Assembly (NCBI RefSeq): GCF_030123505.1
Contig: NZ_CP126115.1
Span: forward strand, 4,726,001 to 4,790,000
Origin: Neobacillus sp. YX16
GTDB taxonomy: Bacteria > Bacillota > Bacilli > Bacillales > Cytobacillaceae
DNA: 64,000 bases
Direction of reading: 5' to 3'
The translations under genes and the position numbers were made by a program. Below the pieces are notes generated by a model. It did no database searches. It was not told the DNA's origin and saw only the letters and a program-made list of their open reading frames with translations. This document shows, in pieces, positions 54,491-63,931 of this stretch (the stretch's first letter is position 1; each line of letters opens with the position of its first letter).

Positions 54491-54974
54491 ATGCTTCGCT
54501 GTTAAGGCCAAATGCCTGGTGTAGTACTTCTACTGCTTTTAGCATGAGTTTTTCTTCGACTACTGCTGAGACTTTAATTTCTGAGGTGCTGACCATTTTG
54601 ATTTGAATCTGATTGGCTGCCAGGACTTCAAACATTTTGGCTGCGACCCCTGGGTTTGAAATCATTCCGGAACCAACGATGGACACCTTCGCCAATTTAT
54701 TTTCAGCGTCAATCTGCTCATAATTCAAGACGTCTTTATTATTTTCAAGAACATTTAATGTTTCTAAAAGGTCCTCCGTTTTAATCGAGAAAGCAAGATT
54801 TGCTGTTTCTGCTTCTGTTGTGCTTTGAACGATAATATCGACGTTTAAATGGTTCTCAGCTAATGTTGTAAAGATTGTTGATAAACTAGTTAAAGAATTA
54901 GCAAGGCCTAACACGCTCACCTTTGTAATTTCATCTTCAAATGCCACTCCACGGACTACAAGGTTTTGTTCCAT
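54489..54974 (-). CDS. lysC: Aspartokinase II, beta subunit (internal in-frame start)
   Basis: An in-frame ATG at codon 246 of lysC (54974) is preceded by GAGGAGGAAGCATCA, a good ribosome site inside the coding sequence. The product of 161 residues starts MEQNLVVRGVAFEDEI and contains only the ACT regulatory domains. B. subtilis makes its beta subunit by exactly this kind of nested initiation. Confidence 0.82.
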   Translation of the reverse strand: MEQNLVVRGVAFEDEITKVSVLGLANSLTSLSTIFTTLAENHLNVDIIVQSTTEAETANLAFSIKTEDLLETLNVLENNKDVLNYEQIDAENKLAKVSIVGSGMISNPGVAAKMFEVLAANQIQIKMVSTSEIKVSAVVEEKLMLKAVEVLHQAFGLNSEA

Positions 54975-55709
54975 TGATGCTTCCTCCTCAATCACTGTTC
55001 CTTCTACTCTCTCCAAACTTGAACGAACTTCAAGTCGTACTTGATAGTTTTTCGCAAATTCAACTGCTCTAGGATGAAGGACACCTGCTCCTAAATTGGC
55101 AAGCTCAAGCATTTCATCATAAGACACTGATTTTAATTTACGGGCACTCTTCACATATCGTGGATCGGTCGTGAAAACTCCAGTTACATCTGTATATATA
55201 TCGCATTTATCAGCCTTTAGTGCAGCAGCAAGCGCGACCGCTGTCGTATCAGAACCGCCTCGACCAAGAGTTGTAATCTCACCATTTTCAGTAACCCCTT
55301 GGAATCCTGCGACTATTACCACTTTACCGTCTGCAAGCTGATTTTTTACTGCTTCTGTATTAATCGTTGTAATTCGGGCATTTCCATGGATAGGCTCTGT
55401 GACAATTCCAGCCTGCCACCCAGTAAACGAAACGGCGGGCAGCTTTTGCTCATTTAATGCCATCGACAATAAAGCGATTGTCACCTGTTCACCTGTGCTT
55501 AACAGCATATCCATATCCCGTTTATTTGGCTGTCCAGAGATTTCTTTCGCTAAATTCACCAGCTGATCCGTCGATTTCCCCATAGCTGAGACAACCACTA
55601 CCACCTGATTCCCTTGATCAGTTTCCGCTTTTACCCGCTGTGCTACATTAAGTATTCTTTCTACACTAGCTACTGAAGTTCCGCCAAACTTTTGAACAAT
55701 TAAACCCAT
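54489..55709 (-). CDS. lysC: Aspartokinase II, alpha subunit
   Basis: A 406-residue kinase for the first step of the aspartate pathway to lysine. The N-terminal kinase domain has VQKFGGTSVASVERI and TLGRGGSDTTAVALAAAL; two ACT domains follow (about 260-330 and 340-400), the lysine sensor. It is under a lysine riboswitch and has a nested second start for the beta subunit. In B. subtilis the enzyme is alpha2-beta2. Confidence 0.97.
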   Translation of the reverse strand: MGLIVQKFGGTSVASVERILNVAQRVKAETDQGNQVVVVVSAMGKSTDQLVNLAKEISGQPNKRDMDMLLSTGEQVTIALLSMALNEQKLPAVSFTGWQAGIVTEPIHGNARITTINTEAVKNQLADGKVVIVAGFQGVTENGEITTLGRGGSDTTAVALAAALKADKCDIYTDVTGVFTTDPRYVKSARKLKSVSYDEMLELANLGAGVLHPRAVEFAKNYQVRLEVRSSLERVEGTVIEEEASMEQNLVVRGVAFEDEITKVSVLGLANSLTSLSTIFTTLAENHLNVDIIVQSTTEAETANLAFSIKTEDLLETLNVLENNKDVLNYEQIDAENKLAKVSIVGSGMISNPGVAAKMFEVLAANQIQIKMVSTSEIKVSAVVEEKLMLKAVEVLHQAFGLNSEA

Positions 55710-55772
55710 CTTTTCCCCTGCTTTCAGTTATAGGTTTAGCTATCATTATAGTTTTCCCCGCAAAAAAAATAA

Positions 55773-56016
55773 AAAGCAATGAGAGGGCATCTCATTGCTT
55801 AAGTACACAAAAAAAATTCTGCGTCTACAATGTAAGATAGCTCTCCAAGACATGAAGTCTTGACAATCCGGCATTTATTCAATACAGGACCAGCAAAGAA
55901 AGAAATGAGACTTTCTTCACTTCGGCGAACATCCCCTTTCATGATTCTTCCCAGAAGCTCATCCTTCTCAGAATCATTACTCTTGAAGCTCGCACCTCTA
56001 CCTTCACTTTAGTATT
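55773..56016 (-). promoter_or_regulatory. Lysine riboswitch (L-box) of lysC
   Basis: On the minus strand the leader has the L-box signatures AAGGTAGAGGTGCGAGC (near 56004-55990), AAAGGGGATGTTCGCCGAAG and the closing GGAGAGCTATC (to about 55832). An 11-bp terminator AAGCAATGAGA/TCTCATTGCTT (55774-55784 with 55790-55800) follows with TTTATTTTTTTT. Lysine binding should promote termination before lysC. The layout closely follows the B. subtilis lysC leader. Confidence 0.95.
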
Positions 56017-56045
56017 AAAAAGTGATAGTAATATAATTTTCACTC

Positions 56046-56074
56046 ATTATAGCATAGTGCCATTATTCTGACAA
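56046..56074 (-). promoter_or_regulatory. Sigma-A promoter of the lysC riboswitch transcript
   Basis: TTGTCA (56074-56069), a 17-nt spacer and TATAAT (56051-56046) on the minus strand, placing the start about 25-30 nt before the aptamer. Confidence 0.8.
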
Positions 56075-56077
56075 TCA

Positions 56078-57850
56078 CTAGGATTGAAGTTTTTTCATTA
56101 ATTCTTCCACTACAGGTGCTGGAATACCCAGCGCTCTTAACTCTTCAAATGTGGCTTCTTTCATTTTCTTAACTGAACCAAATTCTTTTAATAATTGCTT
56201 TTTTCGTTTTTCACCAACACCTGTAATGTCATCCAGCACCGATTGAAATGCGCTTTTGCCACGGGTCTGACGATGGAAGGTAATCGCAAAACGGTGAACC
56301 TCGTCTTGGATTCTTTGTAATAAATAAAACTCTTGGCTGTTTCTGCCAAGCGGGATAATTTCAAGTGGATTACCGTATAACAGATTAGAAGTTTTGTGCT
56401 TATCATCCTTCACCAATCCAGCCAGTGGAATATCCAAACCAAGCTCATTCTCAAGCACGTCTCTGACAGCTTCCACATGTCCTTTTCCACCATCGATAAT
56501 AATCAAGTCTGGAAGTGGCAATTCTTCTTTCAGTGCTCTTGAATATCTCCTTCTCGTAACTTCACGCATCGATTCATAATCATCAGGACCCTTAACGGAT
56601 TTTATCTTATACTTTCGATATTCACGCTTATTCGGCTTCCCGTCGATAAATACAACCATGGCAGACACCGGGTCCGTCCCTTGAATATTAGAATTATCGA
56701 AAGACTCAATTCGGTGAGGGGTATAAATACCCATAAGTTCTCCAAGATTCTCAACAGCTTTGATGGTTCGTACCTCATCCTTTTCAATCAGCGAAAATTT
56801 CTCATTCAGTGCTATTTTTGCATTTTTGATGGCCATTTTAATCAGATCTTTTTTCTGACCACGCTGCGGCTTTAGTACTTTCACTTGAAGAAGTTGCTCC
56901 GCTATACTTATGTCCACTTCATCCTGAATGAGAATTTCCTTTGGCTTGAAATGATTAGATTTTTCGTAAAATTGACCTAGAAAAGTGAGAATTTCTTCTT
57001 CTGGCTCATTGTAAATTGGAAACATGGAAACATCCCGTTCGATTAGTTTTCCTTGGCGTACGAAGAAAACTTGAACACACATCCAGCCCTTATCGACTGC
57101 ATAGCCAAACACATCACGATCAGTAAAATCTGTCATTGTGATTTTTTGCTTTTCCATAATTGTTTCGATATGAATAATCTTGTCACGGAATTCTTTGGCA
57201 CGTTCGAAATCCAATTCCTCAGAAGCGCTTGTCATTTTTTCAGTTAATTCTTTTTTTATCTCTTTATATCCACCATTAAGGAACCGGGTTATTTCATCTG
57301 TCATTTGTTTGTATTGCTCTTCATGGACTTCATTGACACATGGTGCCAGGCACTGTCCTAAATGGTAGTACAAGCAAACACGGTCAGGAAGGGTTGAACA
57401 TTTTCGCAATGGGTAAATTCGGTCTAGCAGCTTTTTTGTTTCATTTGCAGCCATGACGTTTGGATAAGGACCAAAGTACTTGCCTTTATCCTTTTTTACT
57501 TTTCTTGTGATGATTAGTTTTGGATGTCTCTCCGCGGTTAACTTAATAAACGGATAGGTTTTATCATCCTTCAGCATGACATTATATTTTGGGTCATATT
57601 TTTTAATTAAATTTAATTCGAGTAACAATGCCTCAATATTCGATGAGGTGACAATATATTCGAAGTCCTCAATCTCATTGACGAGTCGCAGCGTTTTTCC
57701 GTCGTGTGACCCGGTAAAATAGGAGCGTACACGATTTTTCAGGATTTTTGCTTTGCCGACATAAATGATCGTTCCCTGACGGTCTTTCATCAAGTAGCAG
57801 CCAGGCTGATCAGGCAGCAGTGTTAGTTTTTGTTTGATGTTTTCATTCAT
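56078..57850 (-). CDS. uvrC: UvrABC excinuclease subunit C
   Basis: A 590-residue nuclease making both incisions in nucleotide excision repair. The N-terminal GIY-YIG domain contains [19 protein letters not shown], a UVR motif lies at about 200-235 ([20 protein letters not shown]), the RNase H-like C nuclease has [18 protein letters not shown] and [11 protein letters not shown], and a helix-hairpin-helix pair ends the protein ([20 protein letters not shown]). Confidence 0.98.
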   Translation of the reverse strand: MNENIKQKLTLLPDQPGCYLMKDRQGTIIYVGKAKILKNRVRSYFTGSHDGKTLRLVNEIEDFEYIVTSSNIEALLLELNLIKKYDPKYNVMLKDDKTYPFIKLTAERHPKLIITRKVKKDKGKYFGPYPNVMAANETKKLLDRIYPLRKCSTLPDRVCLYYHLGQCLAPCVNEVHEEQYKQMTDEITRFLNGGYKEIKKELTEKMTSASEELDFERAKEFRDKIIHIETIMEKQKITMTDFTDRDVFGYAVDKGWMCVQVFFVRQGKLIERDVSMFPIYNEPEEEILTFLGQFYEKSNHFKPKEILIQDEVDISIAEQLLQVKVLKPQRGQKKDLIKMAIKNAKIALNEKFSLIEKDEVRTIKAVENLGELMGIYTPHRIESFDNSNIQGTDPVSAMVVFIDGKPNKREYRKYKIKSVKGPDDYESMREVTRRRYSRALKEELPLPDLIIIDGGKGHVEAVRDVLENELGLDIPLAGLVKDDKHKTSNLLYGNPLEIIPLGRNSQEFYLLQRIQDEVHRFAITFHRQTRGKSAFQSVLDDITGVGEKRKKQLLKEFGSVKKMKEATFEELRALGIPAPVVEELMKKLQS

Positions 57851-57938
57851 TTCAAGCTGCTCCTCTCCGTCTCTTATTTATCTATCCTAAAATTTTATAT
57901 GATAAAGCGGATAAAGAAAAGCTGATTCTTTTTCCAAT

Positions 57939-58122
57939 GGCTGTGTTAAAGGTAAAAGTTATTTTTGGCACTCTGTTGATTTGCGCGGAAGGCACGAGAC
58001 TCCTGCGGGAGGACGGGGCAGGGGAGACCCCGCAGGCGCTTCAGCGTCGAGGAGGCTCCCCGGACCGCCCGCGGAAAGCGAAGTGCCTGTAGTGCAAATC
58101 AACAGACCAGATTAACACAGCC
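57939..58122 (+). repeat. R1 repeat element, copy 3
   Basis: A 184-nt element with perfect 11-bp terminal inverted repeats GGCTGTGTTAA (57939-57949) and TTAACACAGCC (58112-58122), then subterminal CTGTTGATTT/AAATCAACAG and a GC-rich body (GACTCCTGCGGGAGGACGGG, CCCGCGGAAAGCGAAGTGCC). No obvious target-site duplication. It lies between uvrC and trxA. Confidence 0.88.
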
Positions 58123-58132
58123 TCCCCAAAAA

Positions 58133-58165
58133 TAAAAAACCTTAGCTAGAAGTTCTAGCTAAGGT
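58133..58165 (-). terminator. Terminator of trxA
   Basis: A perfect 12-bp stem ACCTTAGCTAGA/TCTAGCTAAGGT (58139-58150 with 58154-58165) is followed on the minus strand by TTTTTATTTTT. Confidence 0.9.
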
Positions 58166-58174
58166 CATCTATGC

Positions 58175-58489
58175 TTATACGTGCTTTTCTAATACACCTG
58201 CTAAAGCATCTTTAGGCTGGAAGCCGACAACTTTGTCAACGACTTCGCCATTTTTGAAAACTAGAAGTGTAGGGATGCTCATAACGCCGTATTTAGCAGC
58301 AGTTTCTTGGTTATCGTCTACATCTAATTTTACGATTTTTACTTGGTCGCCCATTTCTGAGTCAATTTCCTCAAGAACGGGAGCGATCATTTTACAAGGT
58401 CCACACCATGGAGCCCAGAAATCTGCAAGTACAAGGCCAGAGCCTGTTTCAGCAGAGAAATTTGCATCTGTTACATTTGAAATAGCCAT
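58175..58489 (-). CDS. trxA: Thioredoxin
   Basis: A 104-residue thioredoxin with active site WCGPC (C29 and C32; [18 protein letters not shown]) and cis-Pro in [13 protein letters not shown]. It reduces disulfides in the cytoplasm. It has its own promoter and terminator. Confidence 0.98.
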   Translation of the reverse strand: MAISNVTDANFSAETGSGLVLADFWAPWCGPCKMIAPVLEEIDSEMGDQVKIVKLDVDDNQETAAKYGVMSIPTLLVFKNGEVVDKVVGFQPKDALAGVLEKHV

Positions 58490-58525
58490 TTATTTTGCCT
58501 CCTAATGAATACTAAATACAACGAA

Positions 58526-58555
58526 AGTATAGCATTGTTTAAACCATCATGCTAA
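58526..58555 (-). promoter_or_regulatory. Promoter of trxA
   Basis: TTAGCA (58555-58550), an 18-nt spacer and TATACT (58531-58526), about 37 nt upstream of the trxA ATG on the minus strand. Confidence 0.55.
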
Positions 58556-58615
58556 TAATCTGTCTCGCAATAATTTCCCCTAAAATACAGTAAGTATTCT
58601 GGCTCATTATATGAG

Positions 58616-58644
58616 AAAAAGCGAGCAGGTTGCCACTGCTCGCT
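58616..58644 (-). terminator. Terminator of the fad-etf transcript after etfA
   Basis: A perfect 9-bp stem AGCGAGCAG/CTGCTCGCT (58620-58628 with 58636-58644) is followed on the minus strand by TTTTCTC, 7 nt after the etfA stop. Confidence 0.87.
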
Positions 58645-58650
58645 CTAATA

Positions 58651-59628
58651 TTATGAGTGAACCTTTAACTTTTTAAACTCTTCTGTTAAAAGTGGTACAA
58701 CTTCAAATAGGTCACCAACAATTCCGTAATCTGCTACTTTAAAGATATTTGCTTCTGGATCTTTGTTAATCGCCACAATTACCTTTGAGTTAGACATACC
58801 TGCTAAGTGCTGGATTGCTCCAGAAATACCGCAAGCAATGTATAGGTCAGGTGTTACAACTTTACCCGTTTGACCAATTTGTAAGGAGTAGTCACAGTAG
58901 TCAGCGTCACAAGCACCACGAGAAGCACCAACTGCACCGCCTAAAACATTCGCTAATTCTTTAAGTGGTTCAAAGCCTTCTGCACTCTTCACACCGCGTC
59001 CGCCTGAAATAACGACTTTTGCTTCACTTAAATCTACACCCTCAGTTGCTTTTCTAACCACTTCTTTAATAATAGCACGAAGGTCTTTAATTTCAACGGC
59101 AAGGGAAGCAACTTCACCCGTTCTGCTCTCATCCTTTTCAAGTGGTGCAATATTATTAGGTCTAACTGTTGCAAATAGTAACCCGTCTGTTACGATTTTC
59201 TTTTCAAACGCTTTTCCAGAATAGATTGGTCTTGTAAAGACAACATTTCCGCCTGCTACTTCAACAGATGTTGCATCAGAAATTAAGCCAGATGAAAGCT
59301 TAGCAGCAATCCTTGGTGAAAGGTCCTTTCCAAGGGAAGTATGTCCTAAAATTAATCCTTCTGGGCTTTCCTTTTCAAGCACTGCAAGTAAGCTTTGCGC
59401 AAATCCATCAGATGTATATTGCTTTAACTTTTCATCCTCTACAACAACCACGCGGTCAGCACCATTTTGAATTAACTCGGCTCCTAAAGCGCTAACATTT
59501 TCTCCGATTAAAACAGCTACCACTTCTCCGCCCTCTGCTACTGTCTTTGCTGCAGCAATTGCTTCGAATGATACATTTCGTAAAGAACCGTCACGCGTTT
59601 CCCCTAATACCAATACTTTTCTAGTCAT
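58651..59628 (-). CDS. etfA: Electron transfer flavoprotein alpha subunit
   Basis: A 325-residue FAD-binding subunit that passes electrons from acyl-CoA dehydrogenase to the respiratory chain. The C-terminal FAD region [53 protein letters not shown] and [17 protein letters not shown] is intact. It lies 75 nt after etfB. Confidence 0.97.
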   Translation of the reverse strand: MTRKVLVLGETRDGSLRNVSFEAIAAAKTVAEGGEVVAVLIGENVSALGAELIQNGADRVVVVEDEKLKQYTSDGFAQSLLAVLEKESPEGLILGHTSLGKDLSPRIAAKLSSGLISDATSVEVAGGNVVFTRPIYSGKAFEKKIVTDGLLFATVRPNNIAPLEKDESRTGEVASLAVEIKDLRAIIKEVVRKATEGVDLSEAKVVISGGRGVKSAEGFEPLKELANVLGGAVGASRGACDADYCDYSLQIGQTGKVVTPDLYIACGISGAIQHLAGMSNSKVIVAINKDPEANIFKVADYGIVGDLFEVVPLLTEEFKKLKVHS

Positions 59629-59703
59629 TCCTTTACCCTCCTGCGAATCATTTTTGTCTGATTAGAATCTTCATTCTGAATGTTTACGTGCAAGTAAGTA
59701 CGA

Positions 59704-60477
59704 TTAAACTACTTTTGCTTCTGTATGAAGAAGTTGAACAAGTTCTTTTACCTGATCATTTAATTCTCCAGATAAGACTTTTCCAGCTTCTTTTTTAGGC
59801 GGTAAGTAAATTTCAATGGTTTTGGTTTTTGCTTCAACATCGTCTTCTTCTAAATCAAGATCGTCTAATTCCAATTCATCCAGCGGCTTTTTCTTTGCCT
59901 TCATAATTCCTGGCAATGATGGATAACGAGGCTCGTTCAAACCTTGTTGAGCAGTTACCAATAACGGCAGACTTGTTTCGATAACTTCAGAATCACCTTC
60001 AACGTCACGGGTAACGGTTACATTTGTTCCATCAATTTCAAGCTTCGTAATCGTTGTAACATATGGAATATTGAGCAGTTCAGCAACACGTGGAGCTACC
60101 TGTCCAGAGCCGCCATCAATTGCTACATTTCCACCGATAATAAGATCTGCATCCTTATCTTTTAGATATTCAGCAATGATTTTTGATGTAGTGAATTGAT
60201 CGCCATTTTCCACATCGTCTTCTGTATTAATTAATACCGCTTTGTCGGCTCCCATAGCGAGTGCTGTGCGTAATTGCTTTTCAGATTCTTCTGTTCCAAC
60301 TGAAATAACCGTTACTTCACCGCCTTTAGAATCGCGGACTTGGATTGCTTCTTCGACAGCATATTCATCGTAAGGATTGATGATAAATTCGGCACCATCC
60401 TCATTGATTTTTCCGCCAGAGATCGTAATCTTTTCCTCTGTATCAAACGTTCTTTTCAAAAGTACATAAATGTTCAT
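59704..60477 (-). CDS. etfB: Electron transfer flavoprotein beta subunit
   Basis: A 257-residue AMP-binding subunit of ETF. It begins MNIYVLLKRTFDTEEKITIS; the AMP loop region LIIGGNVAIDGGSGQVAPRV and the recognition segment GLNEPRYPSLPGIMKAKKKP are typical. It lies between fadB and etfA. Confidence 0.97.
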   Translation of the reverse strand: MNIYVLLKRTFDTEEKITISGGKINEDGAEFIINPYDEYAVEEAIQVRDSKGGEVTVISVGTEESEKQLRTALAMGADKAVLINTEDDVENGDQFTTSKIIAEYLKDKDADLIIGGNVAIDGGSGQVAPRVAELLNIPYVTTITKLEIDGTNVTVTRDVEGDSEVIETSLPLLVTAQQGLNEPRYPSLPGIMKAKKKPLDELELDDLDLEEDDVEAKTKTIEIYLPPKKEAGKVLSGELNDQVKELVQLLHTEAKVV

Positions 60478-60582
60478 GATTTCCCTCCTATAATTGCAAA
60501 CATTTTATCTGTTTCAAAGATTAAGAAAATTAATAGTAAAAAAATTTATTATGAACTTCTACCGTTTGTCGATAAAAGTTAC

Positions 60583-61353
60583 TCACCCTTTAAAATGAGG
60601 CTCTCGTTTTTCTATAAATGCCTGAATTCCTTCTTGAGCATCACTCGAAACAAATATTTCTCCAAACAACTCTGCCTCTTTTTTAGAGCCTTCGTAAAAC
60701 TCTTCATTTTTTGCATAGTTTAATAATTGAATCGTCGCTTTCAATGAACCTGTACTTTTCTTGGCAATCTTACCTGCCATTTTAAGTGCTTGTTCAAAAA
60801 CTTCATTCTCGGGATAAGCATGGTTGGCTAAGCCAAATTGAACCGCTTCCAATCCTGTGATTGGCTCAGACGTAAAGAGCATTTCTGCTGCACGCGCAAC
60901 GCCAACATATTTAGGAAGACGTTGTGTTCCAGCAAATCCAGGGATTAATCCAAGCTGCAGTTCTGGAAGGCCCAGCTTAGAATTTTCACCCACTAAACGG
61001 ATATGACAAGCCATTGCCAGCTCTAAACCGCCGCCTAACGCCGCACCATGAATAGCGGCAATGATTGGTTTAGGGAATTTCTCCATTCGGTCAAACAAAT
61101 CTTGACCATATGTACCAAGATTCGCAAAGCCTTCAGAAGAAGTAACAGTGGTGAATTCCTTAATATCAGCACCCGCTGAGAAGAAACGCCCTTCACCATG
61201 AATGACAATCACCTTAATGTCACGATTAGGTTCAATTTCGTCTAGAACAGCCGACAGTTCCCTTAGCAATCCTTGTGAGAGGGCATTTGCCGGTGGACGC
61301 ACGATGGTAATTGTCGCGATTCCGTCTTGATTAGACCATTTTAAGTTTTCCAA
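60583..61353 (-). CDS. fadB: Enoyl-CoA hydratase
   Basis: A 256-residue crotonase-fold enzyme of fatty acid beta-oxidation. The oxyanion-hole motifs are GRFFSAGADIKEF and AIHGAALGGGLELAMACHIR, and the two catalytic Glu positions are filled in LGLPELQLGLIPGFAGTQRL. Orthologue of B. subtilis fadB (ysiB) by position between fadR and etfB. Confidence 0.95.
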   Translation of the reverse strand: MENLKWSNQDGIATITIVRPPANALSQGLLRELSAVLDEIEPNRDIKVIVIHGEGRFFSAGADIKEFTTVTSSEGFANLGTYGQDLFDRMEKFPKPIIAAIHGAALGGGLELAMACHIRLVGENSKLGLPELQLGLIPGFAGTQRLPKYVGVARAAEMLFTSEPITGLEAVQFGLANHAYPENEVFEQALKMAGKIAKKSTGSLKATIQLLNYAKNEEFYEGSKKEAELFGEIFVSSDAQEGIQAFIEKREPHFKG

Positions 61354-61385
61354 TAAGAATCCCTCCTCCTCTTACACTCAACAAA

Positions 61386-61970
61386 TTAATGATTTCCACA
61401 GCCTTTAATCAACAGCTGATGGACCGGTTTAGCGAGTGCAACTAAATCATATTTCTCCTCATTCAAAACCCAGGTTGTAACGGTCTCATCCATCGTGCCG
61501 AAAATCATTTGTCTGGCAAGGCGGACATCGAGGTCACTTGAAAACTCTCCCGTTTCTTTTCCTTCTATGATGATTTTATCTATCACTTGCAAATAGCCTT
61601 TAAGAACATTATTTATTCTCAAGCGCAGCTCTTTATTTGATTGACGTAATTCAAGCTGTGTGACGATTGCCATGTGATGATCATCGGAAAGGTTTCGAAA
61701 ATGAGCTTCAATCATCATATATAACTTCTCCACCGCTGTCTCTTTTCCTGCTATCATTTCATCTATTTTTTCAATAAAGCTTCCCATTTTTTCTTCAAAG
61801 AGCGAGATGAGAATGTCTTCTTTGTTTTTAAAATAAAGATATATGGTACCATCTGCGACACCTGCCTGCTTAGCAATTTTCGAAACCTGCGCTTGATGAT
61901 AACCAACTTCTGCTATAGCAATTACCGCTGCATCAATGATTTGCATGTATTTTGGCTTGTTTTTTTTCAT
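61386..61970 (-). CDS. fadR: TetR-family fatty acid degradation regulator FadR
   Basis: A 194-residue TetR-type repressor. The N-terminal helix-turn-helix is IAIAEVGYHQAQVSKIAKQA with GVADGTIYLYFKNKEDILIS. In B. subtilis (ysiA) it represses beta-oxidation genes and is released by long-chain acyl-CoA. ATG 61970 with GAGGAGGGAGAACCA upstream is chosen; an in-frame start at 62030 would lie in the operator region. It probably autoregulates through the box just upstream. Confidence 0.95.
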   Translation of the reverse strand: MKKNKPKYMQIIDAAVIAIAEVGYHQAQVSKIAKQAGVADGTIYLYFKNKEDILISLFEEKMGSFIEKIDEMIAGKETAVEKLYMMIEAHFRNLSDDHHMAIVTQLELRQSNKELRLRINNVLKGYLQVIDKIIIEGKETGEFSSDLDVRLARQMIFGTMDETVTTWVLNEEKYDLVALAKPVHQLLIKGCGNH

Positions 61971-62015
61971 TGGTTCTCCCTCCTCTTGATGAAGTTTTTT
62001 TACAAAAAGAAAATA

Positions 62016-62033
62016 TGAATGAATAATCATTCA
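62016..62033. promoter_or_regulatory. FadR operator
   Basis: The sequence TGAATGAATAATCATTCA is a near-perfect palindrome and, as I remember it, matches the FadR box consensus TGAATGAMTANTCATTCA of B. subtilis at every position. It lies between the -10 of the fadR promoter and the fadR start codon, covering the expected transcription start. Confidence 0.88.
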
Positions 62034-62040
62034 TATTTTT

Positions 62041-62069
62041 ATAATAGATATTACTTGTATTTCTGTCAA
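62041..62069 (-). promoter_or_regulatory. Sigma-A promoter of fadR-fadB-etfBA
   Basis: TTGACA (62069-62064), a 17-nt spacer and TATTAT (62046-62041) on the minus strand; the start is expected near 62034, at the edge of the FadR box. Confidence 0.85.
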
Positions 62070-62150
62070 GAAATACAAAGACATTTTTATATTACTTTAC
62101 TATTTCCATATAGACAAGCACTATAATACAAAAAAAAAGAAGTGCAGCAA

Positions 62151-63854
62151 TTAGGCATGTTTTTTGTTTTCTTCCTCTATTTTTATCATTTCTTCTTCTA
62201 CAAGTGTTCTTCTTAATATCTTTCCTACTGCTGTTTTCGGCAATTCTTCTCTAAATTCATATAATCTTGGTGCCTTATAGGCCGCTAAATATTTTCTAGC
62301 ATATTGATTCAAATCATCTGAGGTAATCTCTGAACCTTCTTTTAACACAACATATGCTTTAACGGTTTCACCACGGTATGGGTCTGGTATTCCTGCAGCA
62401 ACCGCTTCTAAAACATCTGGGTGCTCATACAATACTTCCTCAATTTCTCTTGGATATATATTATACCCTCCTGCAATAATCATGTCCTTCTTTCTATCTA
62501 CTACATAAAAATATCCTTTGTCGTCCATATAGCCAAGGTCTCCCGTATATAACCAGCCATCTTGAATGGTTTCCTCCGTTGCTTCCGGACGATTCCAGTA
62601 GCCTTTCATCACTTGCGGACCTTTAATGATAATTTCTCCAATTTCACCTACAGGCATTAATTCACCATTGTCCATTGAGACAATTCTTACCTCTGTATTT
62701 GGCCATGGTACGCCAATACTGCCTTTTACCCGCTCACGATCCCATAAGAAATTGGAATGGGTAACCGGTGAGGATTCTGTTAATCCATACCCTTCAACGA
62801 GTTTCCCGCCTGTGACCGCTTCAAACTCCTCTTGAACTTCAATAGGGAGTGGAGCAGAGCCGCTGAGACAGGAATCAATCGACGATAAATCGTATTTCTT
62901 CAAATCAGGATGATTTAATAGACCGATATAAATAGTTGGTGCTCCAGGAAACAGGGTAGGCCGTTGTTTTTGAATCGTTTTTAAAGTAGTAAGAGCATCA
63001 AACTTAGGTAATATAATCATCTTATACGCCTGCATGACCGATAATATCATGATAATGGTCATCCCATAGACGTGGAAAAACGGTACAATGCCAAGGACTG
63101 ATTCTTCACCCGGTTTTGATTTATATAGCCAGGCCGTACACATGGAAGCGTTAGCCACTAAATTTCGATGTGTCAGCATAACCCCTTTGGGAGAACCGGT
63201 TGTTCCACCTGTGTATTGAAGCAGGGCAACATCCTCTTCAAAATCAAAGTCATATTCTACGAGTTTTTTAGGCTTTATTTTTATGATTTCTTTAAATAAG
63301 TGAGTATTGCCTTCATGTTTAACATTCACGACAATTCCATATTGCTTTTTCTGGATAAAAGGATAAACTAAATTTTTGGGAAAAGGCAGGTAGTCTTTGA
63401 TAGCGGTTACAATTATATGCTGCAAATCTGTTTGCGGCATCACCTTAGAAGCGCGAGGATAGAGGATGTCGAGTGTGATGATCGCCTTAGCTCCAGAGTC
63501 CTTCATTTGGTATTCGAGTTCACGTTCGGTATATAACGGATTGGTTTGAACCACAATTCCCCCAGCCAATAAGATCCCAAAATAACTTATGACTGATTGT
63601 GGTGTATTAGCAAGCATAATAGCAACTCGGTCACCTTTTGCAATACCAATTTGCTGAAGATAACTGGCAAAAGACAATGCTTCGTGGTAAAGCTCTTTAT
63701 ACGTCATTTCCTTCCCCATAAAATGGATAGCAGTTTTTTCAGGAAAACTTTTAGCCGCATCTACTAAATACTGCTGAACAGGTTCTTTTCGAAATTCCAG
63801 TTCTGCAGGAATTTCTTCCGGGTAAGACGTGAGCCATGGTTTAGAATCATACAT
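62151..63854 (-). CDS. lcfA: Long-chain fatty acid-CoA ligase
   Basis: A 567-residue ANL-superfamily enzyme activating fatty acids with ATP and CoA. The P-loop is QYTGGTTGSPKGVMLTHRNL; A5 is VEGYGLTESSPVTHS, A7 WLYTGDLGYMD, A8 RKKDMIIAGGYNIYPREIEE and the A10 lysine is in PKTAVGKILRRTL. Orthologue of B. subtilis lcfA by position upstream of fadR. Confidence 0.96.
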   Translation of the reverse strand: MYDSKPWLTSYPEEIPAELEFRKEPVQQYLVDAAKSFPEKTAIHFMGKEMTYKELYHEALSFASYLQQIGIAKGDRVAIMLANTPQSVISYFGILLAGGIVVQTNPLYTERELEYQMKDSGAKAIITLDILYPRASKVMPQTDLQHIIVTAIKDYLPFPKNLVYPFIQKKQYGIVVNVKHEGNTHLFKEIIKIKPKKLVEYDFDFEEDVALLQYTGGTTGSPKGVMLTHRNLVANASMCTAWLYKSKPGEESVLGIVPFFHVYGMTIIMILSVMQAYKMIILPKFDALTTLKTIQKQRPTLFPGAPTIYIGLLNHPDLKKYDLSSIDSCLSGSAPLPIEVQEEFEAVTGGKLVEGYGLTESSPVTHSNFLWDRERVKGSIGVPWPNTEVRIVSMDNGELMPVGEIGEIIIKGPQVMKGYWNRPEATEETIQDGWLYTGDLGYMDDKGYFYVVDRKKDMIIAGGYNIYPREIEEVLYEHPDVLEAVAAGIPDPYRGETVKAYVVLKEGSEITSDDLNQYARKYLAAYKAPRLYEFREELPKTAVGKILRRTLVEEEMIKIEEENKKHA

Positions 63855-63902
63855 TATTAACCCTCCTTTTTATTCGATTATAATTTTTTCCACTTCCCTT
63901 TT

Positions 63903-63931
63903 ATTATATTATAGTCAGACTCTTTAAACAA
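63903..63931 (-). promoter_or_regulatory. Sigma-A promoter of lcfA
   Basis: TTGTTT (63931-63926), a 17-nt spacer and TATAAT (63908-63903) on the minus strand, about 48 nt before the lcfA ATG. No FadR-like palindrome is visible from 63855 to 64000. Confidence 0.6.
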
